From positions 42,004,501-42,068,500 of the forward strand of contig CM065387.1 in assembly GCA_033060915.1 (NCBI GenBank): 64,000 nt of DNA, written 5' to 3'. The position numbers and the translations under genes were made by a program. The notes under the pieces were generated by a model. The model did no database searches. It saw only the letters and a list, made by a program, of their open reading frames with translations, and was not told the origin of the DNA. This document shows, piece by piece, positions 1 through 13,800 of this stretch (its first letter is position 1; the number at the start of each line of letters is the position of its first letter). This DNA comes from Euryodendron excelsum (taxonomy: Eukaryota; Streptophyta; Magnoliopsida; Ericales; Pentaphylacaceae).

Positions 1-292
1 GAAATAAATATAGAAAATTTAAACTAAGTTTGAACTTAGCAAATAACTTTAGGAAACCCTGTAACATTTCCTGTTTCTATCATCCAACAACTGGGCAGTT
101 CTACTCCCAGTGTTTATCCTGGAAGAGGGGTCTGCTTTATTCGGTACTCAATATTTCAAGACCAGGAGAAACCAAATTTTATTTCTAAATTTTTTTGTCT
201 ACTTTGATGTTGTAGGGATCTTAGATAATACTTTGTTCACTGCTAAATTAGCAGGTTGAGTCTAACCACTAACCTGAGTTGGTTGGCTTTAG

Positions 293-3200
293 GTTGTTTG
301 TGAAGGGAACTTTATTTTTGATCGCATTGAAAAAGTGAGCCAAATTCTAGAACGATTGCAACATGACTCCTGCTCAACCATCAGTGGAGATTGATACAGA
401 CAGTAAACTGCATTCCTCTGCAGAAGTTGCAGCCCACATTGTGAACAGGACTTTGCTGGCCAAATCATCTGGGAAGGGTTTGACATGTATAAGCAACTCT
501 CAGGACGCAATTATTGAAGTGCAAGATCTATTGGATGAACAAATTAATGCTCCAGAGTGTGCGGATGACATCTGGGTAGCTGAAGCAGAGGACCCGGATG
601 CAACTGATTATTCGAGCTCATTTGATGGCACTGTATCTGGGACAGAGAACTATTCTGGATTGAGTGATGCTGAAGTCGAGTCATGCTTCTATGGTGATGA
701 TGCTTTTGCATTTGATGGTTTTAGTAGTGTGTTTCCAAAGAGGTGTGTTTTTTTAATTTATTTATATGCATAATCTTGTTTGTTATTTAGGTTCACCAAA
801 GGAAAGGTTGACAGTTAAGGACCCCTGGCTGTTCGATGGTAGTGCACAATAACTGTATATCCAGAAACAGTAGTTCATAGAATCATTTATGGGACTTCTA
901 TATAATGCTTAAGTTTACTTTTGTTAACTGACAAGTGGCATACGGTAGATTCTAATGTAAGTTTACATGCATCTCATAGAGGTCTTTTAGCTCACACATC
1001 TCCTTACAGGTGAGTTGAATTACATGAAAATTTTCATGCATTAGATACTAGCGTAAATTTACACGCACCTCATAGAAGTCTTCTAGTTCATTGCATCTCT
1101 GCACAATTGATAAGTTGACCATCAACCTATATCTACAAATATAAAGAAGTGAAACCATAATTAATCAATTAAGTAGGCATCGCATATTCGTTGAAGCCTC
1201 TAGTATCGTTGCACACCCCTTTACGACGAAGTTGCTATCCACTTTTGTATTATAACATCTTCTAAGGACCATTTTTTCTTGCTTTGTCTTGAAAATTGAG
1301 CTACCCCCTTCTATATATTTGTAGGAAATTATTAAGGTAACCCGGCTTGGACACTCTTAATCCATCCAAAGAAGGTTCTACTTCCGATGCACGTGCTACT
1401 TCTTCTCCATGAGGCTTATAAAGAATAGATATTGCTTTCCCTTTTGGATTCGTTAATTCTTATCCAATCACAATTTGTCTTGAAAATTTTCTATTGCAGC
1501 CCTGTTATCATATTTCGACTAAACCTCTTGAGGAAGGTGCCCAGCTCCCTATTAGAGTTAATGATGAGCATAGACATTAATGTGACACAATATATAAGAC
1601 TCATGATTTAGGCAATCCAATCTTCTTTGTTGAAGGCTAAAGCCCCCAAAAATGCAATGTAGTTTAAGTTTGTACTTTTTTCAAGAAAGCAAACTCTACT
1701 TGTTTCTGCTTTTAAGTTGGCCATAGGGTTTAGCATATAAGGGCGAGAGTCTTCGCCGCCCAGAGGACCCTGACCACACCCTTCCCTCTCGCCTAGAGGA
1801 CCCTGATCACACCTTTCTCCCTCTTCTCCTCTTTATATATTAAGTTTCCCTATTATTATACATGTAAGATGACAAGAAAGCCTTTTCATTCCCAAATGCC
1901 CCAAAAGGCTACATAATCAGTGAGGGCTATGAAGTTATAAGGGGTTTAGAATATCTATCAACTTATAAGTAGGGAAACAAGAAAGAATTGAAGCATACTT
2001 TCTATAACAAGGGAAGGAGAAGTTTGCAACAAAAGGATCAATTAGGCTTTGGGGTATTGGATGGAAATATAAGAAGCATTGAAGATTTCAGTGATTTTGG
2101 CTAATACTTCAATTTATTTCATTGACTCCTCGTGGAAAGTGGAGCTCTGGGTCAACCCAGAATTGGAAAAGGAGCGAAAGTCTGTTAGTCAGTCTGTCAT
2201 AAGTAAGGCAATATAATTGGTGAAATGGAAAATTGAATGAGGATCTAGACACCATAGTCCTCCCAGAATTTGGCGTTATTTCCTTTCCCAAGTATAACAT
2301 AAATGGTTATTGTTATTTGAATGTCTTAGAATCAAACATTAAATAGGTGCATCATAATTTTCTAAATTAGTCATTTATCAAAGTTGATACCTATGTTACC
2401 TGGAACCCGGATCGTTCCGGTACGTGGAACGGGAACGGGAACGGGAACGCAGTTCGCCACCTATTTTAAAACATGGTACGCTAGGGGTAGACTTCTATAA
2501 AGTATATTATTAGAATTAAGATACTTTTAGAAGAATTTTCTTTAATAATCAGACATTTAATAAAACATAAGTTATGTTTTTTCAAATTAATCGTCTAAAA
2601 ATACATTCTAGGAGTATTATGACCTATTTTTTTTGCACATTGTTATGCCAAAATTCTATTCTTCCTATATTTTTGTTCATTATAATTGATTTTTTTCTTT
2701 CGTTAGGTGACCTTTAAAAATATAAATAGGAAAAATTTTGAGATCGCTAAATTCACCGTTTTGGAACGCTAGAGTATCATGTTTCGGAAAGCCGTACCAA
2801 AAACGCAATTCGCTAGGGTAGTAGAGTATTATGGTAACACAGGTTGATAGTTTAGAGATTACCAGTCAATCATTGCGCTTGAAGTAAAAGTTTTGTCATT
2901 ATTTTGTAAAGTAACAATATCAGTAAGAAGTTGCATGAAGAGATTACTTGTTGAAGTTGAGATCCAGAGTCTCTGCTCCTATGTTTTGAACTTTGGCTGG
3001 ATCAATTTCTTAATTATTTTGTGTGTGTGTGCATGCATCCTTTTTTTTTTTTTCTCTTTTTTTCTTGGAGGGGAGAAGGAGGTGGTTGAGATTTTAATTT
3101 GAATCTTATTTCTTGACTGCAATAGCTAGTTTTTCAATTTGGTGTCCTTTAGCTTGTATGCTTTGATGATCCTTAGGCCTGTAAAGTGGCTGCGACTATG

Positions 3201-6200
3201 TTTTGAATGCTGCAACCTTTTTACACAACCAACTTACATTTTGAAGTTGAGAACTACAATCTCTGCTCCAATATTTTAAATGTTGGCTGCAGCAGTTTCT
3301 CAATTTTTGTGGGCGTGGGTTGGAGAAGAGGGGGTGTTTGAGGTTTTATTTTATCTTCTTTAATTCTGAACCGTATTTGATTGACGGCTGAGACCATTTT
3401 TTGAATCCTTCAGCTCTATGGCCTCATCTAGTGTGGTCCAAGATATGACATAAGTTAAAAGAACAGATTGCATTAAATTAGCTAAGATAGTGGAATCCCT
3501 CCTATGTGCGCATCATTCTACAGTAGTTTCACCATTGTCTAAGTGAATAAAGGCCAAATGATTGAAGTAGAACACCAGAAATATATATATACATATATTT
3601 TTCTAGCAATGCCAGATAAGAAAGTTATGCACTTGACTTTATTTTGGTCACTTGCTCATCCATGACTTCATACATGATTCATACCATAGGAAGAAGAAGT
3701 TGACCACCCACTGGAGGAGCTTTATACGTCCATTGATGTGGCGGTGCAAATGGACAGAATTGAGAATTAAGGAATTTCAGTCACAGGCATCAAAGTATGC
3801 AAGAGAGCTTGCAGCTTATGATCAGAGAAAACAGATGGAATTAGATCAGTTCACATTAGAAAATTATGGTTCAAAGTCAATGCCATTTACTTTTCAAAGT
3901 CATGGAAAAAAGGCCATGAAGAGGAGGAAAAGAAAGAGAACTGAAGATACAATGGATATAGCATCGTATATGTCACAACATAACCTTTTCTCCTATCATG
4001 GTACAGTTTATTCTCTATACTTGCATTGGAGTTATGTGGTTTTGGTTTTTCACTTCCAACTATTATGGTGTGACTCTAGCACGTGATATCCTACAGAAAA
4101 CAAGAGGTCTGACACAGATGGCACTTTTGTGGCTGAAGAATTTGGTAATCCAGGTAAAAGATTCTACTATACTGATTCTGTTGTCATCTAGTATGACATA
4201 AGTTACCTGAAAATTGCAGGAAGCATCTGAGGCCTGTATTCTAGTATTTCGTCAAATTAAATTTTTTGTATTGAAAAATTCCATCTGAATGGTCTTTTAT
4301 TTTGTTTACTTTTTATTATTATTATTTTTTGGGTTGGGGGGGTTAAGATTGGATGTAGACTTTACCTATACATTTTTTTACGTAACGAGGCTCCTCTCAT
4401 CCTCAAACATACATCTCATACTTGATGTACTTTAAAAATACTTTTATTTAGGTTTAATCTCCTTTAAGAATGAAACAACTCTAGACTGTGAAGAGTCCTT
4501 TGGCTTTCTCATTCCCTCAACATTTTCCATCATTGTCTGGTTTATATTTTCTTTCCATTAGCCATTTTAAAGGTAAGTATGCCTTAAAGAGGATGTGGAA
4601 AGCAAAATAATCTAATTCTCCAATGACATGCAAATGATGGATGTTATCACTCATAAATAATGTTGCTTGCAAAAGTTCAAAATTTTCAGAGATTCATGTC
4701 TTGCCTTCCGTTTGCTTTCTTACCCTTCTTTTTGCCCAAGTGCTTATTTTTAACCAACCATGAGTCTGTACTCCACTGCTAATATATGTATCATGTGATC
4801 AAATATGGCTATCAAACAAAAGAAAAGTTTCACAAAAAGGCCATAGAGCAGGATATAGTTTCCATATAAAAGACGGCAAGGAGAAAACAAGCCTATAAGA
4901 GGAATGTGAAGTGATGATATTGAGAAGGATGAGTGGGGAGGTATGAAGAGTAGGTTCAGAAATAAATTCCTATTAATGAAGTTAGAGGTATATCAGAGAT
5001 AGCTGCTAAGCAGCACAGTGCACACACTACGCACAACACACCAAGGATATGCTGACATGAAAAAAAGGGGACACAGACACGACAATCTATAAAGGTGTTT
5101 ATTATGTATAGCAAAAAATTAAAATGTTCATGTGTTAGCTTCTAAGTTTTGATCTTAAATATTGTGTGATTAGGAACATGGACCTCAAAATCAAGGCCAT
5201 TTCCTAGTGGGCAGTGCAAGTCCCTGATTATGAAGGGTGTTGGGAGAGGTTGACTGAATACAGAGTTGACCTTCGGTATCATATACTTAACGTGGATGCT
5301 CTGTGTTCAACCTGCATCTCACGATTGGCAGCCCTGACATTTTACCACTGCACCAAGCAATGGCCCATGTAATGTGGAACATGGAGCTTGACAAGTATCG
5401 TTTACATTATTTTATTATTTATGCTATTGGATTTCTAACTGATATTGGATGTGAGAGCTTGATATATAATGCGGCCCTATTCCCTAATAGCCTAAGCTTT
5501 TAGGGAAGTTGTTTGTTCAACATGCTATTAGAGCTTTGATATTGGGACTTGGGAGATCTTGGATTGAAGTCTCTCTATTCATTCTGTTGCTTTGTTTGTT
5601 CATTTGCAATCCTTCTAGCTGATGCAGGCCAAATGAAGGAATTTGCAACAGTAGGTAAATCCAATACTTAAAATTAAAGATATAAACTAAAAGGGATATG
5701 TTGGGACTCACTCAACAATGGCTAGGGACTCACTCGTCTTGCTAATCATGGACTCACTCATACAACCAGGCCTGTGCTTTATTAGGTTGAGAGGAATTAC
5801 TCACTCTAAAATGCAGGCAAAATGCACCCAAATTTTATTTTTCAGAGAACAATTTACTCTGAAGAGTCACTCCATAACTAACTACAATTCACTAGGCGTA
5901 AGAAATACTAATTATTTTTGACTAGTTATGGGAAAATGGTTACGTGTCTTGAAAATTCACCTCCCTTAGTAATTTGTTTCCGTGAGACTCCACTTTACTT
6001 AGCTTCATTGATTTCCAATAGATTATTTAATGCTTGCTTTTGACCATGGTTAAAAGGGTTGCATCACTAGTTGTGTGTTTTTGTGTGGATTCTTTTATGT
6101 TTGTCGTTCCATTTGCACAGAGGGGTTTCATGTGAGGGAGGGCTTACAGGCTTGATGGACAGTGTTGACTCCATTTCCCAATAGGCTGGAATTAATCTTT

Positions 6201-9200
6201 CAGGGCAACTAGTTGCTCAATGTAGGACAATCCTGAAGCCTCCTCAAACCTCTGATATGAAATCTCTGTCAGGCTAAAGAGGGTGTTTTTTTAAGGCTGA
6301 TCGATTGTCTTCGTTTTCCTTTTGTGGGCTAAAAGTTGGCAAACCTTGTAGGATTTTAGGGTTAGTAATGTAGTAACTAAGCAGTAGAGTTTTAAGGCAT
6401 TTAGCAATGAAAGACAGAGTTCGAAGGCTGTTCTAAGACAGTAAAAATTCTCTTTAATAGTAATAAGTTGGTTTTTCATCTTTTATGGGGCTAGAGTTGA
6501 ATGATTGAAGGATCAGAGGGCTTGGATTTGCAAATGAGGAATTCTTAGACTAGGATAGTTATTAATTTTTTCGGCGTGTGCATGTCGGGTGTTCGTGTCT
6601 GTTTTTCTTTTTTGGAGAAAGGAGAAGAAAATAAAAGAGGAGTCTTATAAATCCTAGAGGTCTTTAGGCATAACATCTGTGGATGAGATTGCATAACACA
6701 ATCCTCAAGCACATAATTGTTGGAAATTTTTTCTGAACTTGTTCTCTGTTGATTAGTTAATGCAGGTTTCCAAGTTTTCCTAATTCTAGTAGGACTGGTA
6801 GTGCGTATTTGGAAATTTAAATACCTTGACTACTACAACCTATACAAAACTACTATGGTTCACAAATAAGAACTTAATACCACAAGACCCGATGACCCAT
6901 GGACCATGATCGCATCCCATGTCCAGCAAATTTTGGAATTACAAAAATGGCCTTGACTCCTGAAATAAACATAAATCAGGACTTGGCTAGGGCTGAAACT
7001 AGATTGTACAAGGTCCTGTGCATCCTGTCTTTTCTCTTCTTAAATTTGATTCTTTAAATTATTTATTAGTGTTTCATTTTATAATTATGTTCTTCCATAT
7101 ATTAGAATTGTCTGTTGCTTGCTTGACTTGTGCCCATGTGTATGCTGTCAAAATTTCTTGAGGGAACATAAGAAGAAATTAGATGCTTGGGGTGTGTAAT
7201 CTTGTTTCTAAAGTGCATAAGGTGTGGTTTCTAGTAAGTATTTGGTCTACATAGGTTATCTGTTGGGAGTGTCCTAGAAGTGTCAGCCAAGTGTCCATGA
7301 ATTAAGAATTAATTTACATTTGGAGTGTGAACACATTCAAGAACTGTTTGATACATTTTTAGGAGTGTCTAAGAAGAGTAGGTGCCCAACATGTCTCTGA
7401 TTACAAACATGGCTCCTTTGTGAAAGTGCTTGAGCTTTGTACCAAAAAAAATAAAATAAAAGTGTTTGTGCTGCTTAGTTCAATTTTTGGTTGCAAATTT
7501 GTTGTGTGACAGAAGTCAACCACTCCACAAATAGGGAGCCTTGATATGGTTATGTTGAAGGTCCAACAACGACAAGAGGCAGCCAAAATAGGGCATCTGT
7601 AAATATTGCCTTTCCAGGCTTGTGGTTTTGATGTTTGGAAAAGTTCAAAATATTAAAAACTATCCCATCTTTCAGGAAGGTAGTCTTCCTCTTCTAACAA
7701 TAATGTTTAAGCAACAAAAAGAAGGGAAAAAGTAACCGTAAGCTATTTAGAATTTGGCCTGATGATTGATAGTTTGATAATCCAGGACCATAATCAGTCC
7801 CTTCTGTGTTACTGAAGGCTCAGATGTACCAAGTAGGGATCGTTGTTACTGGTAGTGGGAATGTAGTTGTGTATTGTTAATTTTTTTCAGGCTTGGGACT
7901 CCATAGCAGAGATGAGGAATTGAGGATTAACATATGATGGGAAACTTGGCATTTTTGTACATTTATTACCATATTGTTCTTCAGATATTTGGTAGGTCAT
8001 GGAGTGGGTCCATTTCTTTTTTAATTGAATTAGAAAGCCATCAGCTCTGTCCGTGGTTGCTCTTTTCATTTATTTTTTGCCTTCCATTTCAGATGCATCC
8101 TTGGACAGTCTCAACTCTTAACTGTTGGCTACCTAATATTTGTATAATTCCGGAGTAGACGAGTAGTATTTACTGTGTAAACAGAAACTGGAATCATTTC
8201 TTACCATTTTCTTCATGAACTTCTTCGGTGGGGATTGCTTTGTGAAGAGTCTTTGTATACTTCAAACCAACCATATGATTAATTGTAAGGAGAATGTTTT
8301 AAACCAAAAAATGAAAAGAATGCTAATTTTGGGATTAACTAGAAACAAAGTTACAAAGTTCCCTCTCAGGTTTCATTGTGGCTTATAATTGTAAAGGGGC
8401 ACAAGAGTTTGAACTTTTCATTTAGGGCAGAGTCTGGACTGGTAACCTTTTAAATGTATCTTTCCTTTTAGTTTTATGCATATTATTCAATCGAGGTTGT
8501 TGCAATTAGCTGAAGTTTGTTTCTAATTGATACCTTTTCTCTGATGGTAGCTTTTGTTGTTACTGAAAATCTGTTATAGCATTAATTCTTATAGGTTTTA
8601 ATCCCTAATAATTAATTGATTCTTGTAATAATTGCACAAACATCTAATTAAACCATGTTGCTGCTTTATAGTCTAGACTGCTGCCACCACCTGGGCATCT
8701 CCACTGCTGTCACTATTATTACTGTCATGCTACCACCTCCTACCACTACTATTGCTGCTGCCACCATATTGAACAATTGCAAATGTTGTTCATAATGACC
8801 TAACTCTTTTCATGTCCACAAAAAGGAAATAAGGAAAAGAGAAAGCAAAATGATGTTTTATAGATTTCCAAGCCATTGTCATATGTATGTATGCTTTTCT
8901 GTGCACCTACAGATACAGCATTGTAAACATCTTGGTTATACTTTCAAGCAATGATTATAACTGCTAATTTTTATTTTTCTGTTGTTGTGGGGTAGTGTCT
9001 GCAGAACAAAATACCACTGGTCATGGTGAATTTGGCATTCATGATGATTGTTCATTTCCTGTATCCAAATGTAGTAATGACTCCTTGGAGGAAATCCTTC
9101 GGAAGATTGAAATAGCACACTCTCGTGTTCACAAGCTGAAGTCTCGACTTGTCGTGGTGATTGCTGACAATTGCATGAAGTTCTCGTCCTCTGAGAACTT

Positions 9201-10843
9201 GAGCCTTCTTGTGCCCTGTGATGGACAGACTAGCTCTGCTCCCAGTCCTACTTTCTCTGCTTGCAATGGGGACACAGCATCATTGGGAGCTTTGTACACT
9301 CCAAATCAGCATATGTCAGAATATGATATTGGAGATTTCATTATGCCTGAAAGCATGGTATCAAGCTACGGAGAGGCTATTTCTGTTCCAGATATTATTG
9401 AAAGCACAGTTAGTCTATTGTCCTCAGCTGATGTCACCATGCATCAGCCACAGACTGGAGATTTGTGTGAAGCTGTAAGTTACCTTTATGAAATGAAATA
9501 TATTTATTTTTTATTCAATTTGACAAGCTTCAATCTAGTGATAACTAACTATTAAAGAATTCCATTTTATGTACTGAAAGTGGCTATAAAACTTGTAACA
9601 TGCTTAGCATACTGAAAATGCAACAAAAGCCTTTTTTCAATTATATGCAACTAGTTTATTAGACATACATGTGTTCCTTTATGTATCTTTAGTACCATAT
9701 TGCATTGATTAACTCAGATGGAGTTCAATTACACGAACATTTGCAGAATTGTGAATGTCACAAATTATATAATTGTAGATTGTTATATGATATGCTTTCT
9801 TTACTAATATAAATTCTTTTTCCGCCAATAGCATTTGTTTCCAGACTTGTTCAACTCTTCTTTTTAGTGCGAAGTCTTAGATCTTAAACCTAAATTGTTC
9901 TGCAAATACTTATTCCCCGAATTCTGGTTTCAAAATGTTATCATGCAACTGTTGGAGGTCTTGCCAGACTAAAACCTATGCATTTGACAAAGAAAGTGGT
10001 TGCTGTAGTATTCTTTTTTAATTGATCCGTCACAATATCATCTGCACCTTTCAGACGAAGAAATCTTCCTGTCCATATCTTCAATCTCTTGTGCTTGTCA
10101 AATTTTGTGGTTATGTTTTTGACCTCCTGTCCACTTGCATACTGGATTTTCTTCAGCTATTATCTCATTTGTTTGGCTGCTGATTTGACATCTAAATTTT
10201 TTATTTTGCTTTGTTGTGGGTGAATATGGCATGCTAAACGATACTTATGCCAGTTGGACTTGGTTTCTTTCACTGTTGGGATTGCATTCAGGATTGGTTA
10301 TTTTAACTGATAGTCTTCTCTACGCTGTCACAAGTACACAGATGCACACACACATCCTTACACATTCGACACACACACATATGTATTCTTGATTCTTAAA
10401 GGTCTTTCCCTTAAATGCAAATGGTAATGATAAAAATTTTGTTCAATTTGTAAAGATTTCGTTTCTTGAAGGGGTGCTTCATTTCTTGATATAATTGCAA
10501 CCGTAGAGAATATGTTTCTTTTTTTCCTTTCATTTTGTAATAATGATATCTACAGATTATGGATAATGTCCAAATACATAATCAAGCAGCTGAAGTAGAG
10601 AGTCGCACTTTCAAAAAGATACACAAGCAAACCATAGAGAAGCACCAGGAACCAGAGGAAAGCGCACAAGAAGAAAGCAGCAATCCTTCTCCCGTTCCAC
10701 CTTTAGAACCAGAACTCATTTCAACTACTGCCACACATGAGCAATCAAGGCTGACATCATGTTTAGTCTCGGAAATCCATTTCCCCAAGTCGAAAAGAAA
10801 GCGAGGGGAGCGTAAAGCTGGTTCGGGTGGTTGGAGCCGGTGA
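293..10843 (+). CDS. Plant-specific nuclear-type protein of unknown function (six exons, 5' end outside window)
   Basis: Proposed exons are 293-742 (or 744), 791-838, 3690-4000, 4097-4153, 8996-9474 and 10556-10843, ending in TGA. The last four join in phase. Exon 1 is acidic. Exon 3 holds the best-conserved block (RPLMWRCKWTELRIKEFQSQ) and then a basic cluster (KKAMKRRKRKR) that looks like a nuclear localisation signal. Exon 5 is Ser-rich, and exon 6 ends in another basic tail (KSKRKRGERK). I recognise this as a plant family without an assigned biochemical role, so no function is claimed. Two things are odd. In exon 1 the upstream open frame (from 299) stops at 392-394, while the downstream frame opens only after a stop at 348-350. 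The exon 2 to exon 3 junction also does not keep phase with the obvious splice sites. Either there are frameshifts (decay or assembly error) or my exon model is wrong there. Confidence 0.6.
946..1119. repeat. Diverged direct duplication of about 76 bp
   Basis: Two neighbouring segments, 946-1021 and 1042-1119, share a TAGAT-CTA start, a GTAA-TTTACA core, a CTCATAGA-GTCTT stretch and a GTTGA end. They have many substitutions. The arrangement looks like an old local duplication inside the intron and has no coding meaning that I can see. Confidence 0.5.
2390..2843. mobile_element. MITE-like element with 11-bp terminal inverted repeats and a 6-bp target duplication
   Basis: The left end reads CCTATGTTACC. 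The right end (GGTAACACAGG) has the reverse complement CCTGTGTTACC, so 10 of 11 bases match. Both ends are flanked by the same six bases, TTGATA (2384-2389 and 2844-2849), which is the mark of a transposition event. The 454-bp body has no coding capacity. It contains GGAAC-GGGAAC-GGGAAC repeats near 2425-2450 and a second TTCGCTAGGGTAG-type motif near the right end. The superfamily is unclear because a 6-bp duplication is not diagnostic. It lies in an intron of the first gene. Confidence 0.7.
2950..3400. repeat. Two diverged copies of a 180-bp intronic segment
   Basis: The segment starting near 2950 (TTGAAGTTGAGA, then TCTCTGCTCC, TTGGCTG, TTTCT-AATT and a GGAGAAG block) recurs near 3238 in the same order and orientation. 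The copies differ by substitutions and a longer T tract in the first. This is an old tandem duplication. Confidence 0.45.
4154..8995. other. Very long intron 4 of the first gene
   Basis: About 4.8 kb between the donor CAG|GTAAAAG at 4153 and the acceptor GGGGTAG at 8995. Apart from a SINE-like segment at 5170-5395, I see no recognisable gene or clean element. The sequence is AT-rich with poly-T runs and looks like accumulated, heavily mutated repeats. Confidence 0.5.
5170..5395 (-). mobile_element. Possible decayed tRNA-derived SINE
   Basis: Read on the minus strand, the stretch from about 5395 down to 5290 shows an A-box-like TGGTGCAGTGGTAAAAT followed by a B-box-like GGTTGAACAC, the internal RNA polymerase III promoter layout of tRNA-derived SINEs. 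The downstream part includes a GGGACTTGCACTGCCC stretch. No intact poly-A tail or target duplication is visible, so the call is tentative. Confidence 0.35.
9475..10555. other. Intron 5 of the first gene
   Basis: The donor GCT|GTAAGT at 9474 and acceptor CTACAG at 10555 give a phase-0 intron. It holds a short CA-rich stretch (CACACACA) near 10345-10380 and nothing else that I can identify. Confidence 0.55.
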
Positions 10844-13800
10844 TGCTCAGTTGGGCCTGATAGCCAGTGACTGAGAATTCATCAGTTCTAAACTCTCTTA
10901 TATAATTCTGAGACTTGTATCTTAGATAATCATTTCATTAATAGAACAAGGCACTTATCCCCCATGCCTGAAATCTACAGTACGGTTCATGGAAGCAGAT
11001 CCATGTTAGCCACGGTTGTATATCATTGTTGTGCAGTTATGTGTGAGCAAATGACTAGAACTCAAGTTGTTTGATCATCATTCTTATAACTTTTGTAGCT
11101 TTTGTACATGAATTAGCAATTGTGCGTGGAGTTTGAGGTCCGGACAAAGTACCTGTGTGGCTGACAGCTAGAGTTAACCTCTGCAAAGGCAAAAATTAGT
11201 TTTCATTTCAGGTTATTTGATGTTAATGAATGTCTATAAGCCTGAAAATCAGGTATGTAGCTGGTATATGTCCTGGAAGAGGTTCCTTTTTAGCCTTATT
11301 TTCAAAGTTATTCGGGTCCTGAACTGGTAATGTTATTCCTTGCATTGACTGAATTTGCAAGTGCTTTATTCATTCTAGTTGGGTGATAAAGAGCTGCAAT
11401 GTTTTGAATTTTGTGGGAACATGTAAATATTTTATATGTTTTTTTTATTGGTTTTTCAGGCCATGTAAGTTTCAAGTTTCAAATATATCTATAGTTATAC
11501 ATGAGTTGTGTAGTGGTGGAATGAAGTGAATTAGGAGACTCTTGTATTGTGCAGATCTATGTAGTTTCTGGGCTTGTACAGGTGTTTGAGTTGGGTTGTG
11601 GGGTTCGAAACCCACTAAGGGGTCTAGCATTTGTTGGGAAATCCTATTAAGATTTCTGGGTTTTGCTTATAAATAGGAAATTTGCAAAAATTCTACATAA
11701 AGGGTTGGCTTGTAAAGAGAAGGGCGTAGGACAGGGTTTGTACTCTTTCACTAGTTTAGTAGAGATGTAAGCAGGTTTGTGACATCCCTTATAATTCTCC
11801 ATGTATTTTACCTCTTTGGTTTGTCAGTATTAATTGTGAGTGATTTTTATGTGATCTACGGTTTGTTGTAACCCTTTTGAAGCAACTATGCGAGTTTCCG
11901 CAAAATGTTTGGGCCATGAAAATGGAACTAAAGGGATTAAAATTGGAAGCAACCTCCAAATTCATGCATAGCCTTTCTCATAATTGTTGCTTGGCTGTCA
12001 TTGTGAAGTGAATGGAAAAATCTTAAAAAGGCCTAAGCAACTTGGTGATGGTGCAAATGATCATCCAATTCCAGATAGAGACCTAACATATAAACTATTT
12101 ATGTGTCAAGATTAATTAAAGGCTGTGAATTTAGTAGCTTTTAATGTGTATTTATGTGGTGAACATCTAATCTGATGGCTATATTAACTCAAAAAAAAAA
12201 GAGAAAAAAGAAAACTCGCTATAAAATTTATCAATTTTTTAAAATACCTGCTCTTTTTCTGTTTTCGAATACTCTCATTGACTTAACAGTGATTCTAGAA
12301 TAAAATGCTAACTATTTTTTTTTTTTTTAATCTCAAAGTTGAATGAATTTTATTTCTCCAAATTGTCCAACATCAAATTCATGAGACGATGGGATTGTTA
12401 GTAATTTAATCATCCCATCCTTTTCCTGGGTGGGAAACTCCCAAAGCTCCCAACTAAGTGGACAAAATGATTTCCAATGGTCTACAATGGCTAGGAAAGC
12501 AGATGGATCATCATGATCGAAAGTCCATTTTGTGTTAGTTTTTCATTTCATTCATGCTTTTGAACAATAAAAGTATCGATAAAATATTCTCTTTCTCACC
12601 TAATTTCTCAATTTTTTTATTTGACGAGAAAACCCCTCCAATTTATGGCCCTTTGGACCCAACTGTAGAAGATAAATCCCAGGTATGTTAGAGAACCCTA
12701 CCCTGACACCGGGTTTACTTGGGGAATTCGAACCTTCATCAACTATGTGAGAGAGCAAACCCACTAGCCAAGATGAGACTCCAAAATGAGAAATAATAAA
12801 AACTATTTAATAACTTTGCCACGATAATAATAATATTTTGGACTCATAAAGAGTCATTTTAGGAAAATAATTATGATTTTTAGGTCACCATAAAAAAAAA
12901 AGGTAAATAAATAAATAAGCCAAAAGAGAGAAAGAAAGGAGATGGGGAAATCGCAACTAGCTTGTGTTTGAATCAACGTGAGTAGGTTTGATAATTAAAA
13001 GATAATTTGGCCTAATAAGTTGGCTGTGAAAGGAGTGACTTGATGGGCTTACAAATGGGGATTGAACATGAAGGAGCATTGATTTTAAATTTCCCCTCTT
13101 TGCCTTTGTTCCTTTTTCTTTGTCTTGAGAAATTATTTTTGTATTTTGAACTCATAAATCTAAGTCACAACTAAACAACTCCTTCCATATGCTAGAGAAA
13201 AGTTAGAATTTAAAAAAACAGTTAGAATTTAAACAATCTGCTTTCTCCATTGGAATATGAATCATGGCATTCAACTTTTTACCCTTTTTTTTTGTGAGTT
13301 TTTTTTAAGTTTGACACATACTCAAAAGCTTCGTGTATTTTTTTTGTTTTTGTTACAAGGTGTTCAAGTACTATTTTTTTAGGTTCATGCATGACCATCA
13401 TCTACGCGAACTATGTAAACTTAGTGCACTGAAACATATAATAGATTTCATTAATTTTACAGATGTGGAAATCAATGATTATAAAGGTTTGCAGCGCTAG
13501 GTGATCCATCCCTAATCAAAAGTTTATGGAAAGAAAATAAGATTATCAATGCCAAAAAGGTGAAGGTTATCATGTGATCCAAGTTGCTTTGATCAGTACA
13601 TTAATGAGATATGACAGGCTGAGAAATAAACCAAAAGAAGCAGATTTTGGTCCTCCATGATTATGATTTCTCAAGTCACAGGGAGGCCTGCAGGCTTTTG
13701 TTACACATATATTAGTGTCCCCAACTGATATCTTACACATGCTCACAATCACAAGATTAAAAAGGAACCTAAACATGATTACTAGGGCTCCTTTTATTCC

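Larger units (their letters stand above)
843..3689. other. Intron 2 of the first gene, with old repeats
   Basis: About 2.8 kb without a supported gene. It contains a miniature transposable element (2390-2843, listed separately) and two diverged direct duplications (946-1021 with 1042-1119, and about 2950-3130 with 3238-3400). A short doubled motif reading AGAGGACCCTGA lies near 1755-1815. Short open frames here have no family resemblance that I can recognise. Confidence 0.5.

Noticed and set aside
11500..11640. tRNA gene or SINE with a GGTTCGAAACCC B box
   Set aside because: The B-box-like motif is good, but no acceptor stem or correctly spaced A box could be built around it.
12640..12790. 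Repeat with a GGGGAATTCGAACC motif
   Set aside because: It looks like a familiar dispersed repeat tail, but I could not define ends, inverted repeats or a target duplication.
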